Assembly: GCA_005406025.1 (NCBI GenBank)
Contig: BGZK01001223.1
Coordinates: 123,705-187,704, forward strand
Origin: Eumeta japonica
Lineage: Eukaryota > Arthropoda > Insecta > Lepidoptera > Psychidae
Direction: 5' to 3'
DNA: 64,000 nucleotides
Shown here: one piece after another, positions 36,480-48,365 of the stretch
Position numbering within the stretch: position 1 is the first letter of the stretch
How the letters are laid out: each line of letters opens with the position of its first letter
Notes under the pieces: generated by a model
The model's database searches: none
What the model saw: the letters and a program-made list of their open reading frames with translations, nothing else
What the model was told of the DNA's origin: nothing
Translations under genes and position numbers: made by a program

Positions 36480-36850
36480 AAAAAAACCTTTTCATTATAG
36501 CGTGAAATTCAGTAAATTGATCGGCTAATCTGTTCAAAATTTGTGAGAGGTTTATACACATACACACACGCACGCATACACACACGCACACATGCAAACA
36601 TGTACGCACACATACAAAAATCACTCGAAATAAATATCTAGGACCCTAAAACGTCAAGATCTAGTGAAAACACGATTTTCGAAAATCGGACTGAAAACAA
36701 TAATTTCTCAATTCTATAAAAAAAAATTCAATTTTAACAGCGGGGAGTTAAACATTGCCTATAAATATTGTTGATTTGTTTTCAATATAAACCCTTTTTC
36801 TAGCGTTATGCGAGTAGATGGATTTTTCTCTCTCTCTCTCTCTCTCATTT
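36480..36850. repeat. Dispersed repeat with CA microsatellite, then CT microsatellite
   Basis: An interrupted (CA)n/(CACG)n array lies at 36554-36615 between 'aattgatcggctaatctgtt' and 'aaatcactcgaaataaatat', which look like parts of a longer lepidopteran repeat. A clean (TC)n run follows at 36827-36847. Confidence 0.6.
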
Positions 36851-37849
36851 CAAATAGTGAATATAGAGGGACAGACCGAGTTTAACGGTTTCGTGTATGT
36901 AACATTTTTGCTGTTAACCTAACTCCTGCGATTCATCGAATAACTTTCGAAAACGTGCCACAGAAGTGTACAAGTCAATTCGCAAAATGGGATATATTTT
37001 GACCGCAGATAATAAAATGTTTTTGCCGCCGCGCCGGTCGACCACAAACGCTCAACCGTTTGCGTCCACAATCTGTACGTACTTGTTCAATTACACGCTT
37101 TGGAATGAGAGGCGCCCTGCGGTTTGGTACAATTTTCGAAAACCAATTGAGAGGCAAGAATTGATATGAAACCGCATTGGTAAGTAGGGCCTCGCGGGCG
37201 ACATGTGCGCATAAAACGTTACGATGTATTTAAAATACTTTTAATATCGGACAGCTGCACCTATATATGTTCATAAAGGTGTTTTAAAATTAAAAATAAA
37301 AATAGTTTATGGTGCTCGAAGTCATAAATTGAAAGTGCGGCGGTGATGTGAATTGCTTCTATTTACTTTTCAGGTTGGGTGCGTTCAACCGTTCTCGTGC
37401 ATTATAAAGTCGTCAAATTACTTTCGCTTATTCACTCTCAGAGTCCGCGTCTCTTCCCCTAGACAAGTTCCATCTCTTTCTCTACTTTTCGTTTTGCGAC
37501 TTGAATTAAATTCCACTTTTTTAAATTCACAAATATAAATAATGTTCGTGCAACCAGCACGGAGGCCGAACGCATCTGATGCCGCCTGTTTCAATATTTT
37601 GCTTTAATTTAATTCTATTACATAAGTACACGTGGAGAAATTTTGCAACTTTGCCTAATATCTGACTAAATTATTCATTGGTAGAAAAAAAGGAAACAAG
37701 TGGACATGGGTAGATATCTATGCATCAGCGATTCCTTGAAAATTATATATTAAGAAGTATCTAGTAAACGGTTTCTCGTCGAATATCAAGTTTTGGATTC
37801 TCGGTAGAATCACAATGAAACAACGGTGCTAACGTAAGTAGAAAAACTC
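36851..37849. other. No gene recognised; CpG-rich patch at 36.9-37.2 kb
   Basis: The patch TTGCCGCCGCGCCGGTCGAC and its surroundings leave overlapping ORFs on both strands, which is a sign of composition rather than coding. The remainder is AT-rich. Confidence 0.4.
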
Positions 37850-38975
37850 AATTATTTTTTTATTGATCCGACACACAAAAACTAGTTGCTAGGTACCTTT
37901 AGAAAGTGCCTATCAAATATGAGCTCTTAATATTAATGGGAAGACCGTCGTCATTGTGGTTTCACATTTTCAATTCAGTCTTATAAAAAATGGCCATATT
38001 TTATCATCAATAGATCTTTGAATCAGTTTTATCTCTAATTTCTATAGGAAATTCGATGCTCTGCAATAAGGATTTTTTATACTTTCTTCGTGAATCTTAG
38101 CATTTAAAAGGTATTTAAGGTCAAAGGTTGAAGAATTAAAAAAAAAAAAAAATTTTATTCTTTATTTTGTAATTTACTGAAAAATAATTATTGTCAAATG
38201 AGTTCAATCACTTTTGTAGGAAATTTAATGCCTTACAAAAAAGTTTTCGTGTGGTTAATTGATTACTCTAACCATTTAGAAGATATTCTCATTTGAATCC
38301 CAACTCATAGTGATTTTAATAATCTTTTAGTTAATATTTTAGATTTATCCATTTAAGTTATGAATTTCGAAAATATTCATAATAATTTGAGTTTATTTTG
38401 ATGAAATAACAGATTCTAAGTTCTTTCTTATCATTTGTGTCGGAATATATTTCTTTTTAATATTTTTTTTTTACATTTTTTTTCATAATTCTACTCTCAA
38501 CACAATTTAGGATCGTAATTTAATATTTTTTATATTAATTATAATAATAACTATTAGTTATATATGCAAGAAGAAACAACTCAGGAGATTTAAAAACTAT
38601 GTACGTAATTTAGAAACATAAGAGGAAACATAGACTTTAGAAAAATTGCAGATGGCGCTAGCATCACATTATGAACAACAGAACTAGCAACATTTGAAAC
38701 TAAATTCTCAAATATCCCTGACAAATAACATTTAATTATAAGTTTTGTGCCGAAAAAAAATTGGAGTTACATTTTAAATAAACACGGTAAAAACTAAATC
38801 CAAAAACTGATTCAAAGATCTATTGATGATGCGATGTGGCCATTTTCGTATAATACTGAATTGAAAATAGAAAACCGCGATGAGGATGGTTCCTTATTAA
38901 TATTAAGAGCTCATACTTGGTAGGTACTCTCTAGAGGACACTAGTTTTTATTGTCAGATAAAAAAAAATGATTTT
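37850..38975. mobile_element. Inverted-repeat (foldback) DNA element
   Basis: The left arm (about 37850-38035) and right arm (about 38795-38975) are reverse complements over roughly 180 bases. Shared words are AAAAACTAGT, GAGCTCTTAATATTAAT, TTTTCAATTCAGT, AATGGCCA and ATCAATAGATCTTTGAATCA. The 760-base centre is AT-rich and non-coding. No target duplication was found. Its GAGCTCTTAATATTAAT box also occurs at 42.2 and 43.7 kb and, in part, at 62.46 kb. Confidence 0.7.
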
Positions 38976-40995
38976 TTTTTTTGATCCATTGCACCACTGA
39001 GTGGTGTAATATTCTTGTGATCCGTGTGTTTTACGAAGCGACGATGAATACGAAATATATTAAGAAAACGTTCGCTGCTAATACTAAAAGTAATTGGCGA
39101 TTACCTTTATATATTAAATTGATAGAACAACTTTACAAGCAATTTAATATTGCATCTTGATAAATACTGACGACAAAGTTCGTTCATAATGCAATTGCAT
39201 TTTATTTTTCATAAAACCTCTTTTTTACTTATTTATTAATTGATGGGTCATTTAATACATATAATGATTTCATTTTAAATATTTTTTTTTGCTTTTTGAA
39301 CATACATTAATATAATAAATAATAGTAGGTGCTTAGGTTTGTCATAAAAAGATCATATAGTGACAAATGCCGGGATATACCACATATATCACACTTGTTC
39401 TGTTTGCATTAAGTTTCTTTTGTAACAAAAAATATTGCTAATGATGAAAACAAAAAGATAAAGGAAGAAAGTCCCCATCTTTGCACACACACCGAGGACG
39501 AGGGATATTGGCCATATTTACGGGCAATTAACTTCGTTTAAAACCCTCGTGTGTAGCATGCAATGGGGCCAAAACATATTTAGCCCGTTTTCTTTTCGGG
39601 TCGGCTTCCTGAAACAGCGCAGAAGATTACGTCGTTGCTGAAATTTCGAAGTGTGTTTCGTTTTTGAATCTATCATAACACTAAAATTAATGCGGTTTAA
39701 ATGTTAATTTTGACTAAGTGCTTTGAGGAACCTCAAAAATAAAATAGGATAGTAAGTTTCATCCAAATAAAAGTAAAGTAATTGTAATAAAAAAAAATCT
39801 TAATTTCGTGAAACTATGACTTTGAATATCTTTCAAATGGTTAAATTAACGAAAAAAAAATGTGAAAAGCTGATTGTAGAGCCTTTAACTTCCCATAAAA
39901 TATGTATTGAGAATTCCTTTATGTTTAGTTAATGGCGATATATGATTTTTTTTATATATAGGATTGATGTTGATGATGATTTTATGTATAGAAAACTGAC
40001 AAGGGCCTTTCTATTATTAATAAGATTATTCTTTGGAAATAATTTCTCAAAGGTGCCTTGCAATAAATTATTCGGCATGGGAGCTAAAAAAATAGTTTTG
40101 GCTCACTCTAATATATTGTATATGCAAAAATTTCCCGCTTCAAATGATAACATTATTTGAATCAAAAACATAAGAAGAATAAACATCTCATTCAGATGTA
40201 AACCGAAGTTATGGGTATTCCATGTCGGAATCGGTTAGACATCAATATAAAATTAAGTGGTCGCCAGCGGCTTTTTTGCTTCTAAAATTAAACTGTCAAA
40301 CTATTAAATATCTACACCTCTTTAACCGGCTGCGCAGCAGCTATGGTAGGATTATGTTTTTTACGCATATCTGGATTGTGTATGAAATTTTTTGTACCTT
40401 CGTAACAGCGCAACGATTGGATGGGTTCTTATTAAAGATGTGTCCATCTATTTGTCAAACTTGTGCAATGCTAGAGGTCATTCGGCGAATAAAATGTACA
40501 TCTTTCGAGTAAAGATTTCGAGTTAAGTCTGTAACATGTGCCTTATTGTGATATTTATTTGTTTAATTAAATTTATTAATTTTTCACAATATCGGTATCA
40601 ACAAAGTATTTTTATGACTCAGGACATGCAAATATTTCGGGTCAGAATAGTAAAATCTATTAGACAGTGAAATTTACATTTCTTGTTTTGCTGCGTAGTT
40701 GCGGTGCTTTTTGGAAAAATTATAAACGTATAGTTTAAAATCCACCATTGAGAAATCTATCTTCATCTGTTAAATGAATAAAATATTGTTATTTTTAATT
40801 TTTATGTAATAAAACTTGTAATTGTATCGAATTTTTACTTTAAATTTACTCATTTTAATGGACATAAAAGCATAAGAAAAATGGCCGGACACCGTTTTCA
40901 TTTTTATTTCATTGTTTTCAAATGTTATCTATGTAATGATATCAAAACTAGTCCGATAAAAACAGCACAACAAAAGAGATTTAACTGTAACTTTT
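38976..40995. other. Anonymous DNA with a candidate regulatory patch
   Basis: A small palindrome CACCACTGAGTGGTG sits at about 38992. A balanced patch at about 39470-39640 (GGGCAATTAACTTCG, TAGCATGCAATGGGGCC) may be regulatory. Several short ORFs between 39.9 and 40.9 kb have no recognisable motif. Confidence 0.4.
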
Positions 40996-41029
40996 TGTTT
41001 ATGAAATACGAAAAACTTTTCCCCGACCT
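40996..41029 (+). repeat. Mariner terminal sequence in right-end orientation
   Basis: ATGAAATACGAAAAACTTTT followed by CCCCGACCTA matches the right terminus of the neighbouring mariner (42068-42100), in the same direction. It is not its inverted partner. It is probably the 3' tip of another copy. Confidence 0.65.
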
Positions 41030-41059
41030 AATACTTGTGATTAAAGTCAGCATGGGAAG

Positions 41060-41990
41060 AAAAAAAAAATATTGCACAAGCTGCGAAAAAAAAAATGTGA
41101 CGTTTATGGACCTAATGCAGTGACGGTAAAAGTACCACAAAACTGGTTCAAACGCATTCAACCCATTAATTTTTATGTCAAAAATGAACTTCACTCTAGT
41201 TGATCTGTTACGAATGAAGTCGATGCCATTTTGGAAAAGTCGAGCAAGATCGCCATATTAGTTCCTAACACATAGCTGAAAAACTGGGAATTGACTTCTA
41301 AACAGTTTTTATTTATTTGAAAAAAATGAGGATATACAAAAAGGCTCGATACTTGGGGTCCCACGTGGACTCACTGAAAGAAATCTTATGAGTTGTGTGC
41401 TCATTTGCGATTCTCTATTGAAACATAATAAACCGAATCGTTTTGAAAAAAATCATCACTGGTAAAGAAAAATGGATTATCAAGGACAAGAACATGCAAA
41501 AATGATGGTTAAAAGGTAAGTAAGCTCCACAGACAATAGCGAAACACGGATTAACTCGCAATAAGTTGATGCTATGTGTATGTTGGAATTGGAAGAGCAT
41601 TATTCACTATGCCGGGGGGAAAAACCATCGATTCGGATCTCTACTGTAAACGGTTGATGAGACTCAAGCAAAAGTAGAGAAAAACGGCCGGAATTAATCA
41701 ACAGAAAGGGTGTGATTTATCACGACGATAACAGCAAACCACACACATCTTTAGCCTCTCGGTAAACATCAAGAGAGTTTGGTTGGGAGGTGTTAATGCA
41801 TCCGCCATATAGCCCTTTCACCAGTTTTGGTCTGTTCAGAATTCTTTAGGTAATGTTAGGTTAATATTAAGAGAGGACTGTCAAAACAACTTGTAGCAGT
41901 TTTGTGATTAGAAGTCCCAAAATTTCCACAGCAATGGGATTATGTCATTACTTACAAAATGGCTACAAGTTGTTAAATAAAATGTCATTT
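41060..41990 (+). pseudogene. Degenerate mariner transposase
   Basis: In pieces one reads CDVYGPNAVTVKVPQNWFKR (helix-turn-helix part), NEVDAILEKSSKIAILVPNT and KKGYTKRLDTWG-like remnants. ITGKEKWIIKDKNMQK follows, then RPELINRKGVIYHDDNSKPH, TSREFGWEVLMHPPYSP and finally LFRILNSL-like sequence. The first catalytic Asp of ITGDEKW is Lys here (41464-41466), the second (HDDN) survives, and the third is lost in a scrambled PYSPFTSF. The C-terminal part SNGIMSLLTKW is readable up to the AC microsatellite. The order and spacing are those of a mariner of about 345 residues. It is inactive by several independent defects. Confidence 0.85.
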
Positions 41991-42021
<31 letters not shown>

Positions 42022-42022
42022 A
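41991..42022. repeat. (AC)n(AT)n microsatellite
   Basis: A run of AC dinucleotides (41991-42009) turns into AT (42010-42022), directly after the mariner coding end. Confidence 0.95.
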
Positions 42023-42067
42023 TAATTAAATGTATGCGATATATGATGAAAAAACTACTTTATTTGT

Positions 42068-42100
42068 ATATAAAATACGAAATAACTTTTCCCCGACCCT
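42068..42100 (+). repeat. Mariner right terminus
   Basis: TAAAATACGAAATAACTTTT followed by CCCCGACCCT, about 80 bases after the transposase end, is where the right inverted terminus of a mariner should be. Confidence 0.65.
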
Positions 42101-42140
42101 ACACAAATGAAATAAACCTTGTAATAACAGATGTAAACAG

Positions 42141-43790
42141 TAGAGTGCTTTTTTTTTTTCGGTCCCATGGTGAAATTATGTTGGAAGTATCGTAGAAAAA
42201 ATTCCCTGAAATTTTGATCTTTTAATATTAATATTAAGTACTAGACCAAGGCGTGTAAAGATTTCCCATTTAGAATACACGTAAGACTTGATTTTTTTTC
42301 TTTTAAATTTTATAACTCAGAGGCATTTAATGGGATTATCTCGCCCAAAGACAGGTCTTCTTCAGAATTGAATGTTCTACAAAAGTCTCCATTACAGTAA
42401 AGTCATAACTTCCACCTACGGGGTAGTACAGGCCCCTAAACCTAATTTTTCCATAAAATTCGCGTTTTTTTGAATTCACCTCGTAAACAACACTAGCTAC
42501 AGAAAAATTGTAAATGACAAACTTGTAGGAAATTTTATTTCCTGCAAGAAAGTCTTTGGCACCAGATCGTTAATGTTAGTACTTTTTGAGATACAGAGAT
42601 TTTAAGTTAAAGTGGTATGGAATTCTTAAGTTAAATTGTTAAATAAATTAATTTTACTATAAATTGTCATTTAAATCACCGATTATTTATATTTTACATT
42701 ACAAACGATTGATTTTTTAGTGCCTTACAACCTAATTTCTTCATTTGCTGACAACAACATCAGTGACTTTGTGACTCCAAACTCAACATTAATTTTTAAA
42801 CAGTTTGACCTTTCTTATGAATTTATAAATACTGAACAACATACATGGGAATCAAATCCTGATTACCAAAAATGTCTTAACACATTTAAAAACTTGAAAG
42901 TGGTAAATGATATTGCTGAACGAGGAGTCGCCCTTACTCAAAAATTCAATGAAGCTTTAACTCATAATAAAGATGAAAGACAAAAAATTTTTCAAACAGT
43001 ACAAAATCATCGCTCACAGTATCCATTGTGCACAAAATCAACTTACTCGAGGAAAAATGTTTTATAAAGTACAATAATTGTGTTTATAGATGAGACTTTA
43101 CTTAAAATTAGATTTTTTGTTGTTTCCAACATTTTTGTAATTCATTGAAAACATCATTAAATGAATTGTTTTTTTTTTAATGAAAATTGAACTTGAATAT
43201 AGTCATTTTTATTAGCAACTATTTATTTTGATGAAAAATTTACAATTTATAATAAAAAGTTGATAATTTAACAATTAAGCTCAGAAATCCATAGAAATTC
43301 CATACCACTTTAACTTAAAATTCCTGTATCTCAAAAAGTATTAATATTAACGATTTGGTGCCAAAGACTTTTTTGTAGGAAATAAAATTTCCTACAAGTT
43401 TGTCATTTACAATTTTTCCATAGCTAGTGTTGTTTACGAGGTAAATTCAAAAAAACGCGAATTTTATGGAAAAATTAGGTTTAGAGGCCTGTACTACCCC
43501 GTAGGTGGAAGTTATGACTTTACTGTAATGGAGACTTTTGTAGAGCGTTAAATTCTGAAGACCTGTTTTTGGGCGAGATAATCCCATTAAATGTCTCTGA
43601 GTTATAAAATTTAAAAGAAAAAAAAATCAAGTTTTACATGTATTTTAAATGGGAAATCTTTACACGCCTTGGTCTAGTACTTAATATTAATATTAAGGGC
43701 TCAAACTTTCAGGGAATTTTTTTTACGGTACTTCCAACAAGATTTCACCATGGGACCGAAAAAAAAAAATAGTTCAAAAAAAGCACCCTA
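42141..43790 (+). mobile_element. DNA transposon derivative with ~490-bp inverted repeats and 8-bp target duplication
   Basis: The left arm (42141-42625) and right arm (43296-43790) are near-perfect reverse complements. They begin TAGAGTGCTTTTTTT and end AAAAGCACCCTA. Identical GTAAACAG flanks both outer edges (42133-42140 and 43791-43798), a perfect 8-bp target-site duplication. Shared arm words include CGGTCCCATGG, CCAAGGCGTGTAAAGATTTC and GTCATAACTTCCACCTACGG. The 670-base centre holds one exon-like ORF. Eight-base duplications occur in hAT, P, MULE and a few other superfamilies; I cannot assign this one. Confidence 0.9.
42721..43067 (+). pseudogene. Orphan 3'-terminal exon of a transposon protein
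   Basis: The open segment starts right after TTGATTTTTTAG, a good polypyrimidine-AG splice acceptor, and ends at a TAA, encoding about 115 residues. It contains FINTEQHTWESNPDYQKCLN and VVNDIAERGVALTQKFNEAL, then VQNHRSQYP. I recall similar C-terminal blocks with an AERGV-like core in multicopy arthropod proteins, but I cannot name the family. No upstream exon or promoter lies inside the element. It therefore looks like the last exon retained after internal deletion of a larger autonomous copy. Confidence 0.6.
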
Positions 43791-43894
43791 GTAAACAGGT
43801 AGATAAACTAAACTTATTTCCCTCATCTATCAATTAAAAAGCATTAACAGGTATGAAAAGCATACAAAAATATAAATGTGTTTCTAATTAGCAG

Positions 43895-46390
43895 TTAACA
43901 CGCTTAACGCCATGGGGGTTACCTATGACCTCCACTCGTGCACTTCACGAAGCCTGGGGGGGCACCGGTGACCTCAAGTCAGATTTGTATTAAAGAGACT
44001 TTTCCACGTCATATAGCACAGTTACCTTCAATTTGTTCCCCGGAAGTGACTGGCGCAACGCTCAAGAGAGGAATAACTAGGCGAGACATAGATTTTGTGT
44101 TGGAAAGTAGAAATTTGATGAAAATTGTATGAAAACGATTGTTTTTAATATTTATTTTTATTATTCAAGACTAGTTTTATAAAAAGAATTTGTTTGAAAA
44201 AATTATTATTATAGACCTTAATTATGAACTTAAAGATTTTACACAACGCAAACTTTATATGGGTAGTTACGACATTAGTATTCAAATTGTTTTCTATTAA
44301 AACACGGTAGGCAATAGTACGGTTGACCATCACACTGCAAAAAATAGGTAGGCACTTTAAATGTTTTATTTTTTGCATCTTTCCTCGACATCGTCTCTAT
44401 ATTCTTCTTGTAATAGGCGACACAGAATCGTCTCGTTTTTCGAACGAGAACGTTCCTGTATTTTTGATAAGTTCATGTTTACGTCGTTTTGGACGAAATT
44501 GATTTGGCGAGTTATGTCTTTCTGGACTACTTGAACTGGTGAGATATCAAACGAGTAGTTTCTTATAATCCACTACTGAAATGTTTTCCTTTGTAGTTTC
44601 TTTATACATTATCAACGCATTTACCACTGCTGTGTTCAGGAGCAATTTTATGGCCAATTTTTTGTACCATTTGATAGTCTTTCTCAGAGGGGTTCAATAA
44701 ACTATCATTTGGTCATTCATGTCGACTGAAGCTTTACATTTATTATAACGAATGACCATGGCTTGTTTCTGCACATCCTTGCCTTTGACTTTTACACGAG
44801 TGAACTTGTCCGTGTGCTTCGGCGACAACGTTGAAACGTTTCTTTTATCCTTCCATTTTAATACTGTAGTGCCATCATCGTTCTCTTGTGCTACGAATTC
44901 ACCTTTAGATAGTTTAGTTTCTATTACTTTTTTAGGCAAGTATTTTCTGTTTTTTCACACAGTCCCCAGGAGATGTGTTTCATTCTTTAGTAATTTATAC
45001 GGCGGTCCCAAACTGGTGTACCAATTATCAGTGGCAATAGTGTAGCCTTTATTCAGGAGTTCGTGACACAAGATTAATACTATCTTTTTAGGGGTATTAT
45101 TCTCAATATCCATATTTTTTCCGCTGTATACTTGTATTTTTATAAAATATCCAGGACTTGTAAAAACTTTCAACAGCTTTATACTTTTTTTACATTTGTT
45201 ATATTGTCGAAAGCTGAGACGTCCCCTAAAGGGAATCATGCGTTCGTCGACATACAGTTTTTCTTTAGGCGCATAATAGGCTTTGAATTTTTCATTTAAT
45301 AAATTTATAAGATACCTGATTTTTCCAATGCGATCATTCGGATTCAAGATGTTGTTGCAGGTAAAGTGTAAGAACTGTGAAAGTATTTCAAATCTGTTTC
45401 TAGTCGTCACCGTTCTAGAAAACGATTGTCGCATTATGTCATCTGTACTTCAGTAATCATTAAGTGACGACAGTTTTGCTAGGCCCATGAATAAAATTAA
45501 TCCAAAGGAACGCTTAATTTCATGCTTGCCAGTTGGATGCCATGAATGTGAGCGAGAACGCTGCTTATAGTCTTTATCTACTAGGCTTTGGGTAGCATGC
45601 AAGTTAGTTTCTTGGACACGTATTTCAAACAAGGAATCGTCAACTAATAAAGGGTACAAATCCTTTGGATCGGCTTGATAAAAGTCTCTTGAAAAAGGGA
45701 ACTTCATACCTGTAAGTTCAGTGAGGGCTATCACTCAATCCGTGGGTTCAGTAGGATTTATCCTTTTCGAGTAGTTATTTGAGGAAGTAGGTATATTTTG
45801 TACGACAAAACATTCTACTGAGTTATTTTCATTTTCAGAATCGATAACTATGCATCTTATTTTGCTTGGTACACGTAGATCTTTAAAGTCTTCGTCACTA
45901 TCGATGTCCCTGAATGATAATTAAAGTGCGTCGGATTCCAAAGTAGCGATCTCTTATAAATCTTCTGGAGACAGATCAAAATCCTCCAAGTCCATTTTAA
46001 ATTCATAAAAATCACGTTCCTCATTATGAAGTACTATATTATTTTTCATTGCAACGAATTAAAGATTATAACTCGCCTGAAACACGCTTCATATACGTAA
46101 AATGGCCGGAAACTAAACAGAACGCAACCTCGTTATGCAAGCGCCTTCGCTAAACTGGAACGCGGGGTGACCGACGGAGTGGGCGGCGCTCTCTAACGCA
46201 AATCCACATTTCTGCTCGTGAGCGCCATCGAGGTCGCCGGTGCCCGCGGCCAGTTTCTAAGCAATAACTTGAAAACTATATTTTTAATTTCGATAATATT
46301 CGTTATCTATATATCATCACTATGAAAAAAATGACAGAAAAAAAGTTTTGGAGTAAAATGCAATTTTTTTTCAAGGGTTTAACTTGTTAA
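43895..46390 (-). mobile_element. piggyBac-like element with TTAA ends
   Basis: The length (about 2.5 kb), the minus-strand transposase and TTAA at both outer edges (43895-43898, 46387-46390) fit piggyBac. Reading inward, the ends TTAACACGCTTAACGCC and TTAACAAGTTAAACCCT match at 12 of the first 16 positions. Sub-terminal inverted copies of GAGGTCRCCGGTGCCC occur near 43958-43975 and 46229-46246. TTAA also occurs nine bases inside the left end, so that boundary could shift. Confidence 0.8.
44290..46052 (-). pseudogene. piggyBac transposase, nonsense-riddled
   Basis: On the minus strand the frame starts MKNNIVLHNEERDFYEF and keeps one register for most of its length. It includes the acidic N-terminus (DIDSDEDFKDL) and the core HEIKRSFGLILFMGLAKL. 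Catalytic acids appear in LYVDERMIPFRGRLSF, IATDNWYTS and KASVDMNDQM. TPLRKTIKWYKKLAIKLLLN follows. The C-terminal cysteine-rich zinc domain is readable in another frame (FCVAYYKKN, CDGQPYYCLPCF). In-frame stops interrupt PEDL, SDAL, TEPTD, SLNDY, LLGTV and MIVY. Most would be single-base changes from Arg, Trp or Gln codons. The family normally has about 580-600 residues, which fits. Confidence 0.9.
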
Positions 46391-48284
46391 TGTGAAAGTA
46401 TTTGCAACCCATATATAAAAAAAAATAAAAAATATTTTGACATTTAATTAAGTCTACTGCAGCCTAAGCTCCGCTCAAGCAATATACACCCTGAATGTTG
46501 TGTAAGTAGGATTTCTAATATTTTTTATTGCGTGTAATAAATAACAAGTTTTAGCTAAAGTACTAGTTGTAGTGACATTATATAAAAACAAAACTTAATC
46601 TGAAATGCCTACTTAGGCATTTCATATACTTAGGCATAAATAATCTATTTATTTTAATAGTGCTTAATTCTGTATTTGTGAAAAATGTCTGAAAAGTAGA
46701 ACTCATTTAAAAGTCATTTAAGTGCCCAAAAGTATCGTTCTCATTGCCCGACTGTTACACCGTATCCTTTATGTGTATATTAAAACTAAAAAAGTACTGA
46801 AACAAATTTTTAAAACGATGTGCGTAACAATGTAATTCTGGAAATAATAAGAGTGTAGAAATTTTTAAACGTGAGAGAGATAAACAGACTGCAACGTACT
46901 AACATTAATGCATTTGTTTAAAAATGAGAAAGAAACTACAGCGACATCTATTAACATTCGATGTTAAAGTAGAAAATTATTTCATAACGTGGTGACATCT
47001 GTTGAGTGCCGTGCGAACACGGATACACGATTCGCACATGCGCTTGAAAAATTCAGAGAACGAAGCTTCGGGAAAACTATTATTAAATAACGTTTCTTTA
47101 AAAAACAAACAAAACACTGATAATTATATATGATTTTTATCAGGATTTAAATTACATTTAATCCTATAAAACTCTGATGAGGAGTTTTCAACGCAGGACC
47201 TTAATGTTTTATTTCTTTCGAAGCCAGAATCTGAAACGTTCGAACGAGGATTCGAAAAGTCCGCTTGTGGGTATACAGAGCCATTAGAAGAGCGCTTTAA
47301 GTTCTTTTTCTTTCAATCAGTGAGTATCTAAAGATAAGAAAAGAATAAGTGTGCTGTGCTACTTAAAATAAATCACTTAGAAAATCATCTGCTCAAGTTA
47401 TACATAAGAATAAATATTTTTTGAAGTCTAAAATTAGAGACAATCATCTTTTCAAGCTTAGGAAATCATGTATAATGGGAGAAAATCTTCTTTTCATAGA
47501 TTTTGAGTGCTTCTAGAAGAGAAAGAGAAAATCACTGTATACATGGCTTGGATAATTATCACCTTGTTGGGTTACATCTGCGAGCTCCCTTAAATACTGT
47601 CTAAAGGCTTCTTCGAATCCAAGGACATCAACACTCAAGAACTCGAGTCTAGTGTAAATAAATATCTAATCCAAGTTATTAGTATTATTAAATATGATGT
47701 TTAGGTTGTTATATTGCATAAAAACATCATCTAAAATAAAGTTGAACGTGATTTTAATAACTAATTTTCAGTATCTTCTTCTTTCAATCTTCAATCGTCA
47801 ATCTTCATTTTATAACAGCATTCCCTCTAATGTTTCGTCTTGTACACTATGCAATACTTAAAATACGTAAACTCGAAAATGTGCAGGCAAATATGTTTTT
47901 GAGATCAAAGATCGCTAAAACGTATGTAACAGTAAATTTTCTGATTCTTTCAGCTCCAAAATGGTAGGAAGTTTTTGCGATTAGTTTGAATCGAACTGGT
48001 TGCCTACTGACACGGAAAAAATATAGCGACTCGATCATCATCGGCGTTCATCACACGCTAATACGTTCATCGTACACTAATACTTGATAAACTTATGTAT
48101 TATAACTGTGACGAACACATCAAAAGTGTCCGTTAAACATATAGAAAAAAAATCATTATCGTTACGTGATGATAATAAACGAATGATTAATTATTCATTC
48201 GCTCATCCTTCAGACAGTCGGAGTGACTGAAAAGGACAAGTTGTGATACACCGAAGGGAACGTAATTGTAGTGGGGAGTGCAGG
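46391..48284. other. Anonymous DNA, no gene recognised
   Basis: Mostly AT-rich. Two copies of a 'gCGACATCTATT'/'gTGACATCTGTT' phrase near 46942 and 46992 suggest a worn dispersed repeat. No coding signal. Confidence 0.45.
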
Positions 48285-48365
48285 CAAGAGCCTGATTAGA
48301 GTCTGGATTAGGAGTGGTAAGGTTCTAATCTGGATTACGAGTGATGGCCGGAGATTGGAGTCAGC
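48285..48365 (+). repeat. Short hexamer-periodic tract
   Basis: CTGATTAGAGTCTGGATTAG and GTTCTAATCTGGATTACG show the same GATT/TCTGG hexamer-type periodicity as the other tracts, but decayed. Confidence 0.45.

Noticed and set aside
42141..43790. Long repeats considered as a CRISPR-like or phage structure
   Set aside because: There are only two arms, in inverted orientation, in a eukaryotic transposon context; no regular spacer array exists anywhere in the window.
44752..45045. 97-codon plus-strand ORF
   Set aside because: Antisense shadow of the piggyBac transposase.
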